From: Meloidogyne chitwoodi
Lineage: Eukaryota; Nematoda; Chromadorea; Rhabditida; Meloidogynidae
DNA length: 64,000 nt
NCBI GenBank assembly: GCA_015183035.1
Contig: JACZZP010000010.1
Coordinates: forward strand, 682,001-746,000
Reading direction: 5' to 3'
Shown here: in pieces, positions 1 to 13,030 of the stretch
Layout: each line of letters begins with the position of its first letter
How positions within the stretch are numbered: position 1 is the first letter of the stretch
The notes under the pieces: model-generated
Told to the model about the DNA's origin: nothing
The model's input: only the letters and a program-made list of their open reading frames with translations
The model's database searches: none
Translations under genes and position numbers: made by a program

Positions 1-438
1 ATCCGAACGCGACTGCGATAGTTGTAGATAAATTAGAACCGGAAAGCAAAGGATTATCGGGAGCACCAACACGAGACTAAATTAATATTTAAAAAATAAT
101 TAAATAAAATGTTTTCCCTTGTAAGGAACTAGGCCCATACAATAATTTTTAACTCGTAATAATTTTGACATGATACTAATTCACGCACGAATTAAGAATT
201 AAATCGAAAATATTCCTAAAAATATATAACATACCGGATCATTACCAGAACGTTCGTCACTAAAAGATCTCCATTCAGTACCAACATCAATTAATCTAAA
301 AAAAACTCCTATAAAATATAAAGATAAATAAAACCTTTCTCCAACAACCAATCCACATTGAGTACAAATTAAATCACCAGCACGGTGATCTTCGACTAAA
401 CGAGCATTTGGGTGTGATGGACATCCAACTTCAGACAT
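1..438 (-). CDS. Transcription initiation factor IIB (TFIIB), N-terminal part, runs off the window
   Basis: General RNA polymerase II factor that bridges TBP and polymerase in the nucleus. Three exons are visible: 335-438, 235-295 and 1-76, separated by introns of 39 and about 158 bp with GT-AG ends. The start ATG is at 438 ([12 protein letters not shown]). The N-terminal zinc ribbon shows C-x2-H early on and then C-x2-C ([12 protein letters not shown]), followed by the conserved B-reader/linker motifs [12 protein letters not shown] and [11 protein letters not shown]. The two cyclin-like repeats would lie to the left of position 1. The 39-bp intron joins GER to LIDVG and keeps the frame. Family identity is clear; only the first 80 or so residues are present. 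Confidence 0.93.
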
Positions 439-585
439 TTTCTTGAGAAATAAATATAAATTGTTATATTGAAAAAACAAGTATTTAAAGATCATTTAAA
501 TCATTAATACAAATAAAAAAAGATAAACTTTATTTTATATATTATTGATAAAAAATAAAAAACTGGTTTTAGGCAAAATTATTCC

Positions 586-1861
586 TTATTTTTTTGAAGA
601 ATCTTCTTCCGGCTCAACGAGCTTTGTTTCTCTTAAATGAAAAATTTCATAAAATAAAATTGATAAAAAAACTTATTCTCAGGGTTTCTTGAAAGTAATT
701 CTGCTTCTCTTCTTCTTTTCATTTCATCAAGTAAACGAGTATGATCTATTGCAGTTACCTTAATATATTTAATTAAATTAAACATTTAAATAAAAATATA
801 AAATAAACCTTTCGCTTCTCTTCCAAAATTGAATCTGCTTTTTCTTTTGCCATTTCTCTCATTTTGTGAATTATTTGGACCATCTCCTTTAAAATATATG
901 GGCAATGTTATTAAAAAACATACATAAGTTGAATACCTCTGCTTTAGGCGTACGAACTCCCCAAATATTATAACATGCCGAACGAACGTGTTTATCTTCG
1001 CCGGCTACAAGAGAATCAAGTGTAGCAGCAACTCCCAAAGTAATCTCATTAAGTGTAGCCCCATCCAATCCACCGCTAAAATTAAAAAAACTCGATGCAA
1101 TTTAATCTGTTCATTTTCATTTAAAAAATTGGGACCAACCGAACATCGTGGATAAAAGCCAACTGCTCCATTCGATTAACTTTGAGATCAGATGGAGGAA
1201 AGAGAGCTGCTGCAACATAACTAACAATAAGAATAAAAATTACTTATATAAATTAATAATATAACCGATTCTCAGAATTTAAGAAATTAAATGTGGAAGC
1301 AGCATTCTCCTAAAATTTTCGAAAAATAAATTTAAAATTTTTTAGTAAAAACAAACAGTATCCAAAATTTCATATCCGATGCGCGCTTTAGAAATCGCAG
1401 GTCCAACATTTTTTCTGACAAGGTCAATATCTTGTCTGTTTCCAACTCCAATTAAAAGAATATCCAACTAAATATTTTCTTTTAATTTATTTTTTAATAA
1501 AAAAACCTTTGGTTGGAGCATAAAGAATAACTCTAGTGATTCTGGTGTTATTTCAGAAGGAGATAAAACACGCCAAGAAAGAGTTGTCTTAGGGAAAACA
1601 GCTATAGGTCCAAAAAGAAACGATTTATCAACCAATCGAAAACCAACAGTACTAATTGTTGCAATTGCAGACTAAATATAAAAAATTGCTTTAATTAATA
1701 AAATATAAGACCAAATGTTCTGCTTCCATATCTTTTGAAAGAAAAGTAACTCGAGAAGAAGGTCCAACATCGTTATCGCCAAGACGTCCAAGTTCGTAAT
1801 GAAATCTAATAACAAGTATTATTTTTCGACAAAAAATTATAAAAGCCATTGAATTTTTCAT
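586..1861 (-). CDS. NDUFAF3-like (Mth938/DUF498 domain) complex I assembly factor with a long C-terminal extension
   Basis: Probable mitochondrial factor needed for early assembly of NADH dehydrogenase. About nine short exons. The proposed start at 1861 gives a basic/hydrophobic leader (MKNSMAFIIFCRKIILVI) that could be a targeting peptide. The DUF498 fold follows: GFRLVDKSFLFGPIAVFP, SPSEITPESLELF, LDILLIGVGN, then ASTFNFLNSENRYVAAALFP, all in family order. The family normally ends shortly after this point. Here a further region of about 140 residues continues (GGLDGATLNEITLGVAATLD, a helical Lys/Glu-rich part, ending in EEDSSKK and stop 586-588). The join between the two parts depends on an intron near 1080-1150 that I placed by eye; an alternative is two adjacent genes with an in-frame stop near 1133. 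Confidence 0.75.
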
Positions 1862-2573
1862 ATCTCATAAATGACCCAAGACCAAATATTCTAACTTTTA
1901 ATGGTTATAAATTAAACTAACTCGTCTCTGTTATGTCTAGTATCATCTATATCTTTCGTCCATTTCGCATAAGAACAATTCCTCCATATTCTCCTGTTCC
2001 TTAAAAGTAATAATCGAAGACTTAGTAAACGCATAACACCTAAAAAATTTCCTTAAAAATTTAAAACTAATATATAATATTATTAAAAGTATAACATTAA
2101 ATTCAAAATAATAATATAATAAAATTGCGTTTACCCAATAAAGTTTTATAACTTCACACAAATTGTTTAATAAGGATTAATTTTTTATATAATTATGGCA
2201 AACTATAAATAAATGTAAGAATAATTGAAAATAACTACAATTTATATATGATTTAAAAATAGTAATTTTAAAGAAAAATATATTTAAAAGTACTAATAGT
2301 AGGTGGCTCCAGGATTTACAATTTAGATAACTATTTGGACTTTAAACAATTCTTTAAATAATTTAGAATAAAAAACTGAAGCCACTAGAATTGGCAATAA
2401 TGCCTAGCACTAGCAAATAATACCAATGACAAGGCACAAAATTTAAGACAATCATTTTATTTAGATTAAAAAGAAAAAATAAATTTTCTAAGGATTTAAC
2501 TATTACTAAATTCATATTGAATGATTGCTCTCAAATTAATTCATTTACAAGATAATTATTGGTAAAATCCAAA
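1862..2573. other. Intergenic, no convincing gene
   Basis: AT-rich spacer between two minus-strand genes. A 72-codon minus-strand open frame (1943-2161) ends in MEELFLCEMDERYR but shows no recognisable family and mostly poly-Ile/Phe low complexity. Nothing else was seen. Confidence 0.6.
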
Positions 2574-4098
2574 TTAACTTTCAATTTGTGGAGAAAATAA
2601 TTCTCTCTCATTTTCTTTAATATTTTCTCTACATTTTCCACTTCGCTCTTCTTCCTCTTCTTCACGCTCCAATTGTTTAAGTCGTTCTGCAAGGCATTCA
2701 TTAAAATGTTTGTCATGTTCAGGACTAATAACATCTAACACTTCTTTTGCATTATTAAAGTAACGCGTATGCAAAGCCATATTATGATAATCACCTTAAT
2801 TTTTCAATCAAAAATTTTTGTATTAAAATTATTAAACCATTCATGCAATCAGAGTGCGATGAACATATTCTCCAACCCTTCATTGTAAGTTCAAGAGTAA
2901 ATGGTTGATCTTAATTTGAATATTTAAATAAAATCATAAGTTTAATTGAAAATTAATTGATGTTCAGATAATTTCTATTGACTTTGGTGAAAAATAAAAA
3001 AATTGCGGAATTTGATGAAAATAAATACCTTTGTATGTTTTTATATTTACAAAAATGAGGTCAGCTGTTCGAGGTAGTATTTCTGAGACTGAAATCTGCT
3101 TTACCTAAAATTATAAAAACGAAAGTTAAATTAATTAAAAAGAAAATACGTGTGTGGCCAATTCGTGAACAGCAGCTAAGGCCTCTAATTCCAATGATCC
3201 ATGTAAAGAAGCTACTCGCCGTTGGCCTCGCTCCATTTCTGAATGAAGTTGACGATTTAGAGTCGCAATGTCCTCAAGTAGAATTGGCGAACTAATCTCA
3301 AAATATTTTTTAATAATAATCAAAAAAAAAAACCCAATGCTTCGGCACTGTCTAATTTTTTGAGATAATGTTCCCTCTGTAGAAAGCGAGTCGCCAAATG
3401 TTGTAAAATTAAGTGGTGCTCCAGTAGTTGCTGGACTATGTGCTTGACTGCGACTTGACTGGTATAATTTGGCAGCAGATTGCCATCGCTATAAAAATTG
3501 AAAATTTTATAAATTAAAGTCGATTAAAGCACTTGTTAAGAAATCGATTTTTTGTGGACAATTTTTGCGAATTATTGATTTATTATTATGGACCATATGT
3601 GTTAAATAGTCATTTTATTTAACTATGAAATTTTTTACGTAAATTAATACGGACAGAGCGGATTAACAAATAGGCATCATAATTTTAATAGTTATTTCTG
3701 AACATTGTCAACCAATTAATGCAACAAAAACTGAAAAAACTTAGTTCAATGATGGTCACCCCATATATAATAATCCAGCAAAATGTTCCTCAGGTAATAT
3801 GTACCGACTCTTATTAACAAGAACCCAAATCAGTACTAAAAACAGTCAATAAAATAAAAATGATTTTAATTTTGAGTTTACCATAACATTAATTTTGCAT
3901 ATAACTTACATGCGAATCTTGTTGACGATATAACGGAGAAACACCCAAAGAGTCTGCCAAATAATTTGCTTCTGAACCTGAAGTTGCTGGCGTACGTGGC
4001 GGTTGAATCAGCTGTTGTGAATTTAAGTCGGAAGAACCAATTAATTGAGAATTGGCTGAGCAAATATAAGAGGTATTCCCAATTCCAGCAGAATTCAT
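2574..4098 (-). CDS. GSKIP-domain protein (GSK3-interacting-protein-like)
   Basis: Likely binds glycogen synthase kinase 3, as GSKIP does. The start is at 4098 (MNSAGIGNTSYIC) and the stop at 2574-2576. Exons are visible at about 3905-4098, 3349-3490, 3150-3300, 3027-3104, 2833-2911 and 2574-2780. The first 130 or so residues are Ser/Gln/Pro-rich and unlike the family. The GSKIP fold follows in order: LEALAAVHELATH, VKQISVSEILPRTADLIFVN, FTLELTMKGWRI, then ALHTRYFNNAKEVLDVISPE and the closing helix FNECLAERLKQLEREEEEEE. Stand-alone GSKIP in vertebrates is about 140 residues, so this is a longer form with an N-terminal extension. Function is inferred from the domain. Confidence 0.8.
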
Positions 4099-4446
4099 TA
4101 TTAGAATACTCTAAAAATAGAAAAATTCACAATTATATTTTTTAAAAAACTTGGATTTGGACACAGACTCCGGAAAAATCAAGCCGGATCCCGATTCCAG
4201 CACTAGTTGTAAATCCAAAACCTTGGGTTTGCGACATAACGTCATGGACAAAACGGTAATGACTAGACAAAATGCTTTAACCAATTTTCTTGCCAACAAA
4301 TGTGTTTTTGTTTTTTCGCGTGTTTTTAATTTTATTAAATTTAATTATGCATATATATAACAAAATACAACAAATCACAATTATTTTGGAATTTAATAGA
4401 ATTTTTTAAATAATTTTAGAAACCTTAACAAAAATAAACAAAAATT
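4099..4446. other. Spacer with possible repeat-derived sequence
   Basis: Between the GSKIP-like and UBA5 genes. A GC-richer patch at about 4150-4290 has short open frames on both strands but no recognisable domain. Its mix of 'ccggatccc' words recalls the repeat at 12.4 kb, so it may be a mobile-element remnant. I see no gene. Confidence 0.4.
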
Positions 4447-6307
4447 TTAAAGTGATTTTAATTTTGCCATCAAGTCCTCAAGTTCTACTTTTGTTGTTTT
4501 TGGAGTAGTTTCTTCCTCTTTTTCATTTTTCAAATTTTCTGAAGGCCCAGGCTCATAAGCAAGTCGAATTCCCGATGAAGAAGCACCAAACAATGAAGTT
4601 GTGTGATCAGAAGAAGATTCTGCTACTAATTCAATTCCTTTAAGAAAATAAAATATTTAAGAAATATTAAAAAAATAACCAAATTCATTTATTTCATGAA
4701 CAATATTTTTCAGTTCACTATTTTTCACATCAGGTATTTCTTCTTTTGTCTTTTTATGTTCTTCCTAAAAATATATATAAAACTTTTAAATCTAAAATTA
4801 AAAAAATGCCAAATATATTTTCTGCAAACGTCGACAATGTTTGTCGTCACATTGAGGATTTGGACGAATTATCTCTTGAGGAAAAAAGTCAGCAAGTCTA
4901 ATGGTAAAAAATAACTAAAAAATATAAAAAACAAACGCGTTATATCCAAGAAAATTTGTAACTTGTCCAAAATTAAGTAGAAATCTTGAAAAATTATTTT
5001 TAAAGTAATTTTGAATTTTACAAACTTGAGTGCATTTTGAACTAAAAGACCTGCAATAACAGCCATTGTCGTTGGTAAACCTTTTTTTAATAAATATTTA
5101 TGTGTATAAAAAATTAGAACTAAAATTTTTTATTATCGAGAAGCATTGCCTTATTTTAAATTTTTAAAAATAAAATAAATTACTCGCAGCACAAACTCCC
5201 TCCTTTTTTAATGTTTTTTCATCAATATTTGAAGCAACGATTAATGGGGGAAGACACTTAAAGAATTTAAATAAAAATGTTAGCAACATTTACGAATTAG
5301 ACATTAACCAAAAGAATAAAAAAAAAGAAAAAAATAAGTGAAAGAAATTGAAACAACTACTAGAACTGTGTTGTTAAATATTATTTTTTAGGATTTTCCT
5401 AAAAAACATTTTACAAATTGTCTTTAATCCATAAAAAATATAATTAAATTTAAAATACCACAAAACAAGCTGTTTTTCCAGGTTCAATAAATTGAATATG
5501 TCCAGATACTGCATTTTCACTAACTCCAGATTCAATCCAAATTTGACCAATTTCATTACATGCCTTTTAAATTAAAAATAATTAATTTTATAAAAAACCG
5601 TATTAACAGCAATTCTAGCTTCAAAATTATCTACACAACATAGAACAATATCTACAGATTTATTTTCATTTTGTACACCTCCTTCCCTTTTTAAATAAAA
5701 ATTAATTTAAAATTAAATTATAAAAACCTTATTCTTTGACAAAATAATTCAAAATTAGCAACAGTTGTAATATTCATATTATGAACTTCAAATTCAACAT
5801 CAGGATTGATATGTCTAAAAATTATAAAAATATTGTATTAAAAAGTTTAATATTAAAAAAACAAAAATTATATACATTAAAGTATCACGAGCAGCTTCAA
5901 CTTTACTTAATCCACTTTGATGTGGCTGATAAAATAATCTATTCATATTAGCCAATTCAACATTATCATAATCAAACTTTTAAAGAAAAAATATAAAATT
6001 ATATTTGAAAATAAAAAAACCATTATAAGTTTTCCAATTCCACAACGAGTTAACATTTCGGCAACAACAGAACCAACACCTCCAATACCGACAATTACAA
6101 CTGTCTTCTCACGGATGCGTTCGTAATTATCAACAATTCCCTATAATAAAATTTAGAAGATTCAGAATAATATAGAAAATAAAAAACGAAAATAATAATT
6201 TAAAAAGATACCATTCTTTTAAGTGCCATCAATCTCGAATAAGGATTACTGTCTACTACTTCAGCACTCATTTCTACAATTTTTGGACGAGTTGATGGGT
6301 CAGTCAT
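4447..6307 (-). CDS. uba5: UBA5, E1-like activating enzyme for UFM1
   Basis: Adenylates UFM1 with ATP and forms a thioester with it, starting ufmylation at the ER. The start is at 6307 ([10 protein letters not shown]) and the stop at 4447-4449, with about nine short exons. The adenylation domain shows the nucleotide-binding loop [19 protein letters not shown], then [19 protein letters not shown] and [13 protein letters not shown], then [19 protein letters not shown]. The catalytic-cysteine region reads [14 protein letters not shown] and [16 protein letters not shown], followed by [14 protein letters not shown], the GLLVQN helix and the zinc-site sequence [12 protein letters not shown]. The extreme C-terminus ([11 protein letters not shown]) matches the UFC1-binding tail. 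The N-terminal region upstream of the adenylation core is short compared with vertebrate UBA5, so another start exon is possible. Confidence 0.93.
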
Positions 6308-7117
6308 CTAAAATTTAATTTTTAGAAATGAAAATATTACAAAAAATTGTTTGGAAAATTAAGACCATACAGAATATTAAAAAAGAAACTGTCTGGAAAG
6401 TGTAAATCCCATTCAATTTTTAGGCCTCAAAACAACAACAAATTACAAAATTAAAGTAAATGTAAATAGGTTTTGGGCCAAAATCTAAAAATATACTTTT
6501 TCCATTCTGAATGATTCAAAAATAATCAATTTTACGATGAATTTAAAGTTTTTACACTAGTTATTTTATTTTATAAAATTAACCTTTTTTCAATTAGTAA
6601 TGTATTATAGAAAGTTGCCAAATATATATATATCTTCACTCAAGTCGTAAAATCTTTAGATAATCTTTTATAATATATAAATAAATGACATTGAACATAT
6701 TAAACAATAATTAAAAGAATGAGTAGAAGTAAATAAAATTTTTATTTTTCAAAAAGTTCTCTCATTATCATATCAAATTAAAAATTACTTAATATATACA
6801 GAGTTAGAGCAAAGGAGCCATTAATTCAGTATTTATTGGTATTTTGCTTTCTCAACTTTCAACGATTATTATTATTAAAAATTTATAATTATAAACAATT
6901 ACAGAATTCCCAATGGCAAACAAAAGTTACAGATTGTTGGAAATTTACCGATTATGGGTTTTTTACAATGAAGTGCAGGACTTCGAATCAAGTATCGAGA
7001 GTATTGACAATATAAAACGTGATTATGTTCAAATTGATTACTATAAAATTTTACTAATAATAATAATCATGAACAAAATATAAATACCAAAATCATTCTA
7101 TTAACAATCAAAATTTA
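6308..7117. other. Intergenic, possible short plus-strand ORF
   Basis: 810 bp of mostly AT-rich spacer. A 57-codon plus-strand frame begins at an ATG near 6912 (MANKSYRLLEIYRLWVFYNE) and looks more protein-like than its surroundings, but I cannot assign a family or confirm splicing. Confidence 0.35.
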
Positions 7118-8264
7118 TTAATGCAGAAAGGAACCACATTCTCGCTCAAATTTCCGCTTTGTTGAACGCCGTTTAGAATGAGAAAGCTTGCGCCGAATCC
7201 ACTCACGTTGAAAGCGTTCAGACCGTTGAATAGCACAGAAAATGTGCTTCTCAGTATAGTCAAGAAGATCACGAGGTTTTGCACTATTAAAATAATTGTT
7301 AAATAAATTTTATTTAAAGTTTAATATTTTTGATTTGTAAACCTCAAAAAACAAACTTTTTAGATTAAAAATAATTTTGAGGATAGTTAATTTTGCATTC
7401 CTCCCTTCACCAATACGACATTTATAAACGCATTGAGTACACTTGGAATGCGTTAAATTTTAATATAATAAATTTTAAAATTAGAACTTTGTGTCAATAG
7501 CAAGAGAAATTATTAAGCCAATCCGTTGTGTAAAAGCATTAAGCATCATCATTCCAATTCGCTTTTCTTCCGTCGAGTTTATATACCTATAGATATTTAA
7601 ATAATTTTCGTAATAGTTAAAAATCTGCCACCACACTCTATTTTTCTAATTAGTAAGAAAGGGTGAAACAGACAAAATTAAAAACATAAAAGCAAAAACC
7701 TGCATAAAAAGATGCCCAACAAATAGAAATAACGCTGCCTTGCAACCAATCTGGTTGCCTCCAACCTGTCTGCATTAGCACCTGCATTTATCACATCACA
7801 GCTTATTTTATTGTATGAGCTCGGCAAATTAAACTAAAAATAAATTATATAAAAAATAAATTTTACTTAAAAAAGAAACCTGACAAATGTCGCTAATTCC
7901 CGCTGAAAGAAGCCAAACAGGAACAACTGTTTGATGAGTTCTACCTTCCGTGATCGCCTCTGGAGCTTTTTGCCCGATTAACGGAAAGAGATCTTAAATT
8001 GAGAAATATTCTCTAGCATTTGTTATATACTGGCACTTGCATTAAATTTTATGCAAGATCTGAAAAACATACCAAGCGGAGTTCCTGATTCAAATATGCA
8101 GTGAACATTAACTTTCATTGCCAAAATTGAGTCCAAATCGTAATAGTCTTCATTGACAAGATGTTGTTTGTTTATGGCAAATTGGAATATGACTAAGTTT
8201 TGTTGAGTCGAAGAAGAAGGAAGTTGAGCTAATAAATTTGTTGAAGCTGATAAAGGATTACTCA
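7118..8264 (-). CDS. psf3: GINS complex subunit PSF3 (GINS3)
   Basis: Subunit of the SLD5-PSF1-PSF2-PSF3 ring that forms the CMG replicative helicase with CDC45 and MCM2-7. The start is at 8264 (MSNPLSASTNLL) and the stop at 7118-7120; five or six exons. Family features are the B-domain sequence YYDLDSILAMKVNVHCIFES, then GTPLG, followed by the A-domain parts VVPVWLLSAGI, FNLPSSYNKISCDVINAGAN, RYFYLLGIFLCR and EKRIGMMMLNAFTQRIGLII. The C-terminus is basic (LSHSKRRSTKRKF). Length of about 240 residues fits PSF3. Match is by family pattern, not by a search. Confidence 0.75.
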
Positions 8265-8440
8265 TTAACCAAATTTTAAAATGAACTATAAATTTAAATA
8301 AAATATAGAAAATAGAAAAAATGGTGTAAAGTAAACAGTCGAATAGAAATCGATACATACATTTACAAAAATATAAAATAAATTTTCCTATAAAAAATTA
8401 CAACAAACATATAAAAACGAGGTAAACAACAAAACAAAAA

Positions 8441-11400
8441 TCAATCGGCTTTCAACTGTAAATTAGCTAACTTCATAATTTTGAATTTAGGAAAAAGCTT
8501 CTTAATTTCATCCATTCTATTTGGGTTTGTTGCAATTGCTGTGACAGACTTATCCGCATCAAAGAGATTCCTAATAGCAATTGAACCATTTGTAAGTACA
8601 TCTTCTCTTGTGGCGTGCCATACTTGTGCGCATAGTTCCCTAAGATTTGAAATTAATAATGTTTAAAAAACTAAAAAAATACTTTGTAAACTCCGTATTA
8701 ACTTTTCGAAAAATGGCAAGAATAGCAGAAAGAGCAGTTGACTTAATAGTACTTTGTCCACCAACTAATTCACACACTAAACTTCTTTTTGCTGCCTCAA
8801 ATTGAGTCTCATCTAGCTCTCCATCCAGAACAGAAAACTTAAACATTAAAAAAATTAAAAAACATAAGTCAAATGACTCACCACTGTTTCTTTCAGTTTC
8901 TCATAGGCTTCAGTTAATTTTGAGCATCTGTACAAACTTAAAGTAATAGTATTCCTGTCAGGCAGGACATAAATAGAAGCATCATAAGCAAGTCCATTTC
9001 CTCGTACAGCGTTCCATAAAGGACCCTCAGATTGACATAGATATTGTGAAAGCAACAAAGTCGCCATTGTAGATGTCCCTGTCCAACCGCCTTCAAATTT
9101 GGCCTTTCGCAAAAGAAAGGCACTTTCAGAACCACCAACTGAGATAGAGTTGACCTTTCCCAAACTTTCCCAACACTGTCCATGGGTTGCCTCACACTAA
9201 ATAAAATTTAAGAATAAAATTCTAACATAAATCCACTTATTGTTAGATATTCAAAACTGAGTTGTTAAAGAATAAGAAAATGATTACCTGTTGCAACGTG
9301 GAAATTTTTTGATTCTTTAAGAAGGTCCATTCTTCGCCACGTTTTCTATTCTCTTGTAATTTATTCATATTTCCAACCAAATGTATATTTACCAATGATG
9401 AAAGAATATAATCGTTTAAATTGCCCAACCGCTGCATAATCATTTCATCTTTTCCACTTTCTAAAGCTGATACGATGGATCGATGGAATTTTTCATTACC
9501 AAGATAATCAAATATGGAATCATTTGAGTCTAAAGGAGTGATAAACTATTTGATATTAAATGTCAAAGAAATAAACCTTTGTCATAAATCATCGAGGTGC
9601 TCAAGAAATGTGCCATTGCATTTCCATCACGTTTATATTCTGCCGCCGTATTTGCAAGCTTTTTTGCACAAATGAGTACTCTCTGTCGATCAGGAATAAG
9701 TTGTTTAAGGAATATACGCGTCCATTCAGCAAGTTTGTGATAATTGTCACCATCTACACGTAGTTGAATTGTAGCAAAACGAGTGTAGAGTCCAGCGATC
9801 CCAATAGATATTGAAAAGGAAACAAGGTCACGAACTACTTGCTTTGCTACTTCTTCATAAGTGAATCTTTGGTTGTTTATAATTGCTCCTGATTGAAACA
9901 TAAGATCGGCCCAGAGCATCAAATATTTACGAAGATCAGATGGGATCTTTTGAGTATCAAGTAAAGTGTTCACCTTCAATTAATAATAAGCTTATTATTC
10001 TTGATGGATAATTTTGATCAAGTTAAAAGAAAATCAAAGGAATCGCCATTTTATCTCCTTAAAGTAAAATAAATAACCTCGTAAAAATCACTGTTGATTT
10101 CATGCCAGGTTGTATGAACTGGCCAATCCTTCAAGACTTGAGAGGAAACAGGAATAAGACGAAAATTCTCCAAATTCTTGACTATAAGTTCATTAAGTAT
10201 TTGAGTTGTTGGTTTATTTGCCTGAAAAATAAAGAAATATCAAAATAGAAGCAATCAAAAACCTTATTCTGTGCAACTGCGTCATTCAAAATTTGTTCCT
10301 TTTTTGCGAGTCCTTCGTCGCCTAATTGTTTAATTTGAACAGCTAATCTTGCTCTCTCCTATAATAAAAAAAAATTAATAAATACATCATTTCATACATT
10401 CTCCATCATTTCGTCAACAGCCGCAACGCTAGGTTTTCCACGAACACAAACAAAATCTTGCGTAAATGTCTCGGTAAATAAGTTATGCCAAAATTTTGCT
10501 GGTTCGGCTCGTAATTTATTGAGAATTTGTAACTTAAATTAAAATTTTAAGGATTAAAAATTAAACAAAAATTACGTTAAAAAAATAAATTAGAAAAACC
10601 TCCTGAAGTCGTTCCTCCAAATCTCTTTCTTGAGCATCTTCTTCATCTGACGGTCCGTATAACTGATGACCAATTATCGCATCGGTTATGAATGAGTGTG
10701 GACTGTTCTCCAATTTAAGACGAAAGCTTCTCATTTTTTGATCAATCATATACGAGAGGCGTTCCATATCAAATTTTTCGATTTTTAAATGATCCGCAAC
10801 AGTTTTTGAGAAGAATCTAAAAAAATAATTGAAATATATTATTAGGCACATTCTTGTAATAAAAAGTAAATCAAACCTATTACTAATCTGATCAAGTTTA
10901 GTGGTTGGTACATCTTCAAATGAAGCAATAATTTCACAATCTGTTTGTTCAATTAAGGATAGTGAAACAGAAGTGCAGAAAGGATCGTCAATTTGCACGA
11001 AATCACGTTTCAAAGGAGCTCCGGAAGTGTCAGTAAGATAGTCAAAAAGTAGGAGTAGTGCACGATTTTTGTAGACATTTTCACCTGTAGAACCAAGCCA
11101 AGAAATTTCAACAATACCTAATGATTAGTTAACTAGAGTAATAATTGTTAAATTTCAGAAACAAACCACTTGAATCATCATCAGCTGGACAGATCACTTC
11201 ATCGCATTTTTGTTGAATCGATGGAGTACGTGTAGAAAATGGACGTCGAAAATTTACAGGAATTAAACAGATATTCGGTTCCTCTACTTTTGCTACAACA
11301 TCGAGAAGGTGTTCATGGTTGATTGAACCAGAAACAGTTATAAACTAAAAGGTATGTTAAAAATCATTAATTTATAATAATAACCATGTTGTTAAGATGA

Positions 11401-12188
11401 TAAAACTGTTTGTGGAAAGCCCTAACTCTCTCTGCAGAACACATTGCTCGAATCTGAGCCAGACGACCTCCTGACGACGAGGCGTAACTTGATCCACACG
11501 GATAGAATAATTCCCTTCTTCTCCTGTCGACAATGCTTTCCATATCTGATTCCAGGTCCTGCATTTCACTGTAGACAACGCCACAATCAGCACCATTTCC
11601 ATCAACATGGTGTACTTCTGTGAGATATTGTGAAGCCTGTAATCATTAAAATAAGTTTATAAAACTGCAGAAAAAATAACCGTTAAGAGGGGAGAAAGAA
11701 GATGATCAATAAACACGGGAAGAGTTTTAAGAAAACCAGCACTGCCAGCAGTTGTCAATGTATAAGCAGTGTGATCTTGATCTGTTAGAGCATTAGTTCC
11801 AGAAGCCAAGCCTTAAACGAGGGATATACATATAAATACAAAATTTAAAGCCTACAGCGATTCGCGATGACATCAAGAAAACCTTTGTACGGATATCGCT
11901 CGCTTCCCATGAAAACTAGGTGTTCTAAAGTGTGAGGCAGCCCATCATCTGTTGTTGTTTCTGTTGCTAAAATTTGTAAGAAAAATTTCGAATTATCATC
12001 AAATGGGAGCTTTAGTCCATCAAAATCAATTAATTTCCACGCTTACCAAAACTAATCTTTCCTTTGACCATTGGACCAGGTACATTTGCTACGGCAATCC
12101 GAAGTTTTGATCTTGCAGAACGGTAAACAGTAACATCAATGTCTTTGTAAATTGTGATTTTTGCAATTCGGTTAAATAGTTTCATCAT
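8441..12188 (-). CDS. M16C (pitrilysin/insulinase-type) zinc metallopeptidase, C. elegans C05D11.1-like
   Basis: Large peptidase of roughly 1000 residues in many exons. The start is at 12188 (MMKLFNRIAKITIYK) and the stop at 8441-8443. The inverted zinc motif HxxEH is present as HTLEH (exon around 11,900-11,960: DDGLPHTLEHLVFMG), with the downstream third ligand region GVVYSEMQDLESD, as expected for M16. The four-domain layout is completed by the C-terminal half: FEGGWTGTSTMATLLLSQYL, NGLAYDASIYVLPDRNTITL and the terminal WHATREDVLTNGSIAIRNLF. No signal peptide is obvious, so a cytosolic enzyme is likely. The short 5' stretch after a TTTAG before the ATG could be a trans-splice acceptor. Confidence 0.88.
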
Positions 12189-13030
12189 TATTTTTCGACT
12201 CGTAATCTAAAAAATATAAAGTATAAACAAAAAAAGAAAAATAAGGACGCTTTTCAACAAATGCAAAAAGAATAAATAAATATCATGATTTAACGCCAAA
12301 AAGGCGACGCTCTACTGTCTGTAAAAAAACTACTTGCGCCAAAAGAACGCACATTTAAAATAACATAAGTACTAAAAGTCTCGGAAAAATCGATTTTTCC
12401 GGATTCAGGTTTCGCGAGTAGAGCCTGACCGATCCGACCGGATTTTTCGGGACTAATCCGGATATTAAAAAAATCCGGTCCGGTGGTATATGTATTATTG
12501 TTAAAAAGTGAAAAACAAAATGCAAATAAAGACAAAATTAAAAAAAAATAAACAATAAGAAGTGAAACTGAAAAAAGTCGCACCATAATATTTCGATACA
12601 ATTCGAATTTCAAACAATGCTTAGAAAAATTAAATGTAAATACATAAATATTTACAAAATATTTAAGCGTGAATTCCAAGCTTATTAAAGTAATTCTATT
12701 CAAATATCATTTTATACGACATATCAAAAAAATAATTCAATACTAAATAATAGAGTTATTTAAATGCGTTTTTTCGGTATCGGTATTTTCGGTAAATACA
12801 CTAATACCGAAAAAAATACCGCTGTAATACCGAAAAATACCGCGGTAATACCGTACCGTGAATAACTACTAAATAATTCATATAAGGGATAAATAAATTG
12901 GGTGGAAAGAAAACAAAAATGCATACAATAAAACTTGCGTAACTGAGTTGCACCATAATCAAAATAAATTCTAACAAAATTTGGCTTCATAATTAAAAAC
13001 AAAAACCTTTGTTTATTAAAAAAAACCTTA
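12189..13030. repeat. Repeat-rich intergenic block
   Basis: Contains a GC-richer patch (about 12,290-12,490) with repeated TCCGG/CCGGA words and a small hairpin (CGCC-aaaaa-GGCG at about 12,297), and at 12,770-12,862 several short units built on aataccg/cggtatt that can fold back on themselves. Open frames here encode no recognisable domain. Most likely degenerate non-autonomous element sequence. Confidence 0.55.

Noticed and set aside
12290..12703. 137-codon minus-strand frame
   Set aside because: Mostly low-complexity Phe/Ile and repeat-derived CCGGA words; no domain.
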